A program made the position numbers and the translations under genes. Of a DNA stretch of 5,870 nt, positions 5,467 through 5,870 are shown piece by piece. Numbering within the stretch: the first letter of the stretch is position 1; the number at the start of each line of letters is the position of its first letter. This DNA comes from an uncultured Bacteroidales bacterium. GTDB taxonomy: Bacteria; Bacteroidota; Bacteroidia; Bacteroidales; P3. The stretch lies in the NCBI GenBank assembly GCA_946540365.1, contig CAMNIH010000109.1, forward strand, positions 1 through 5,870. Reading direction: 5' to 3'. The notes beneath the pieces were generated by a model, which worked only from the letters and a program-made list of their open reading frames with translations, ran no database searches and had not been told where the DNA came from.

Positions 5467-5870
5467 TTACCAATCTTTATCTATTTTCTTAACACGGATG
5501 GGTTTGTCGCTGCGAGTCTTGTCGCGGAGGGTCTGCCGCTCGTTGTTCTTCACCGCTTCGAGCATCCGCTCGGCATCCTGCTTGCGCTGGTCCTGCTGAG
5601 GCTGGCGGGGTTGCTGCTGCTGTTGCTGACGGTCTTGCTGCTGATCCTGCTGCTGGCCCTGCTGCTGTTGCTGTTGCTGCTGTTGCTGCTGCTGTTGTTG
5701 CTGCTGCTTATCGCCCTGCTGTTGTTGCTGTTGCTGCTGGTTCTGCTGATTCTGGTCGCCGTTCTGGTTTTGGTTCTGCTGCTGTTGCTGCTGTTGTTGC
5801 TGCTGGAGCAGACGGCGGGCATAGGCCAGGTTGTAGCGGGTGTCGTCGCGCTTGGGTTCCAGCTTGAGGG
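5467..5870 (-). CDS. batC: BatC-type TPR protein, C-terminal fragment with glutamine-rich tail (runs off the right edge)
   Basis: A minus-strand frame is open from the right edge to a TAA at 5467-5469, giving 133 visible residues. It begins with the end of a TPR-like unit (LKLEPKRDDTRYNLAYARRLL, 1-21). An extremely glutamine-rich segment follows: about 51 of residues 22-86 are Gln, with uninterrupted runs of 10, 8, 16 and 6, broken by Asn, Gly-Asp, Lys and Asp. The end is a charged tail with QDAERMLEAVKNNERQTL (97-114) and RVKKIDKDW (125-133). The DxTRYNLAYA block, Q-rich linker and ERML...NNERQT tail are characteristic of BatC. The missing N-terminal part should hold a signal sequence and the rest of the TPRs. 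The segment has no ATG at a sensible start, in keeping with a truncated gene. It directly precedes batD with zero spacing. In relatives BatC acts with BatA, B, D and E at the cell envelope. Confidence 0.88.
   Translation of the reverse strand, partial: LKLEPKRDDTRYNLAYARRLLQQQQQQQQQQNQNQNGDQNQQNQQQQQQQQGDKQQQQQQQQQQQQQQQQGQQQDQQQDRQQQQQQPRQPQQDQRKQDAERMLEAVKNNERQTLRDKTRSDKPIRVKKIDKDW
5611..5805 (-). repeat. CAG/CAA repeat region encoding the BatC glutamine-rich segment
   Basis: On the plus strand this is a CTG/TTG trinucleotide-rich stretch. Runs of glutamine codons lie at 5776-5805 (10), 5713-5736 approximately (8), 5659-5706 (16) and 5611-5628 (6). CAG and CAA are mixed irregularly, so the amino-acid run is longer than any perfect DNA repeat. 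The other minus-strand frames through it read as Ser/Asn-rich and Ala/Thr-rich products and are not real genes. Confidence 0.85.

Noticed and set aside
5550..5822. A Ser/Asn-rich minus-strand frame in the repeat region
   Set aside because: It is the shifted reading of the CAG/CAA codons of batC; the batC frame has the conserved BatC tail and joins exactly to batD.

Overview
The window reads as chromosomal DNA from a high-GC member of the Bacteroidota, probably order Bacteroidales. The grounds are the aerotolerance (Bat) gene set in batC-batD-batE order, start codons preceded by A-rich or unremarkable leaders instead of Shine-Dalgarno sequences, and GC-rich genes separated by strongly AT-rich, repeat-filled spacers. 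All genes are on the minus strand, so transcription runs from right to left.

Layout in transcription order: the 3' end of batC (5467-5870, partial), batD (3649-5466), batE (2885-3631), a secreted WG-repeat protein (1608-2888) and an RseC/MucC-type membrane protein (1195-1629). These five are packed as one apparent operon. The batC stop abuts the batD start, there are 17 bases between batD and batE, an ATGA overlap joins batE to the WG gene, and a 22-base overlap joins the WG gene to rseC. After a repeat-filled spacer (1014-1194) comes ruvC (432-1013). After a second repeat-filled spacer (128-431) comes the start of a small lipoprotein gene (1-127, partial).

The Bat proteins are envelope proteins: BatC and BatE carry TPR-type sequence, and BatD has a large periplasmic part anchored by one C-terminal helix. 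In known relatives they sit with MoxR and the von Willebrand A-domain proteins BatA and BatB, which would lie to the right of this window. The WG-repeat protein (signal peptide, about ten repeats) and the RseC-like protein (cysteine cluster, two membrane helices) appear translationally coupled to this operon, so a shared envelope or stress role is a reasonable inference. RuvC is a housekeeping Holliday-junction resolvase and functionally unrelated.

The least ordinary material is non-coding. Both spacers flanking ruvC are built from tandem 7-base units (TTAATTC type on one side, TTRAGTT type on the other). The second array switches strand in the middle and contains a perfect 20-bp inverted repeat. 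The first spacer also carries four copies of GGCGAATTACTCGAA. BatC and BatD both contain glutamine runs encoded by mixed CAG/CAA codons. I saw no CRISPR array, tRNA, rRNA, insertion sequence or convincing intrinsic terminator.
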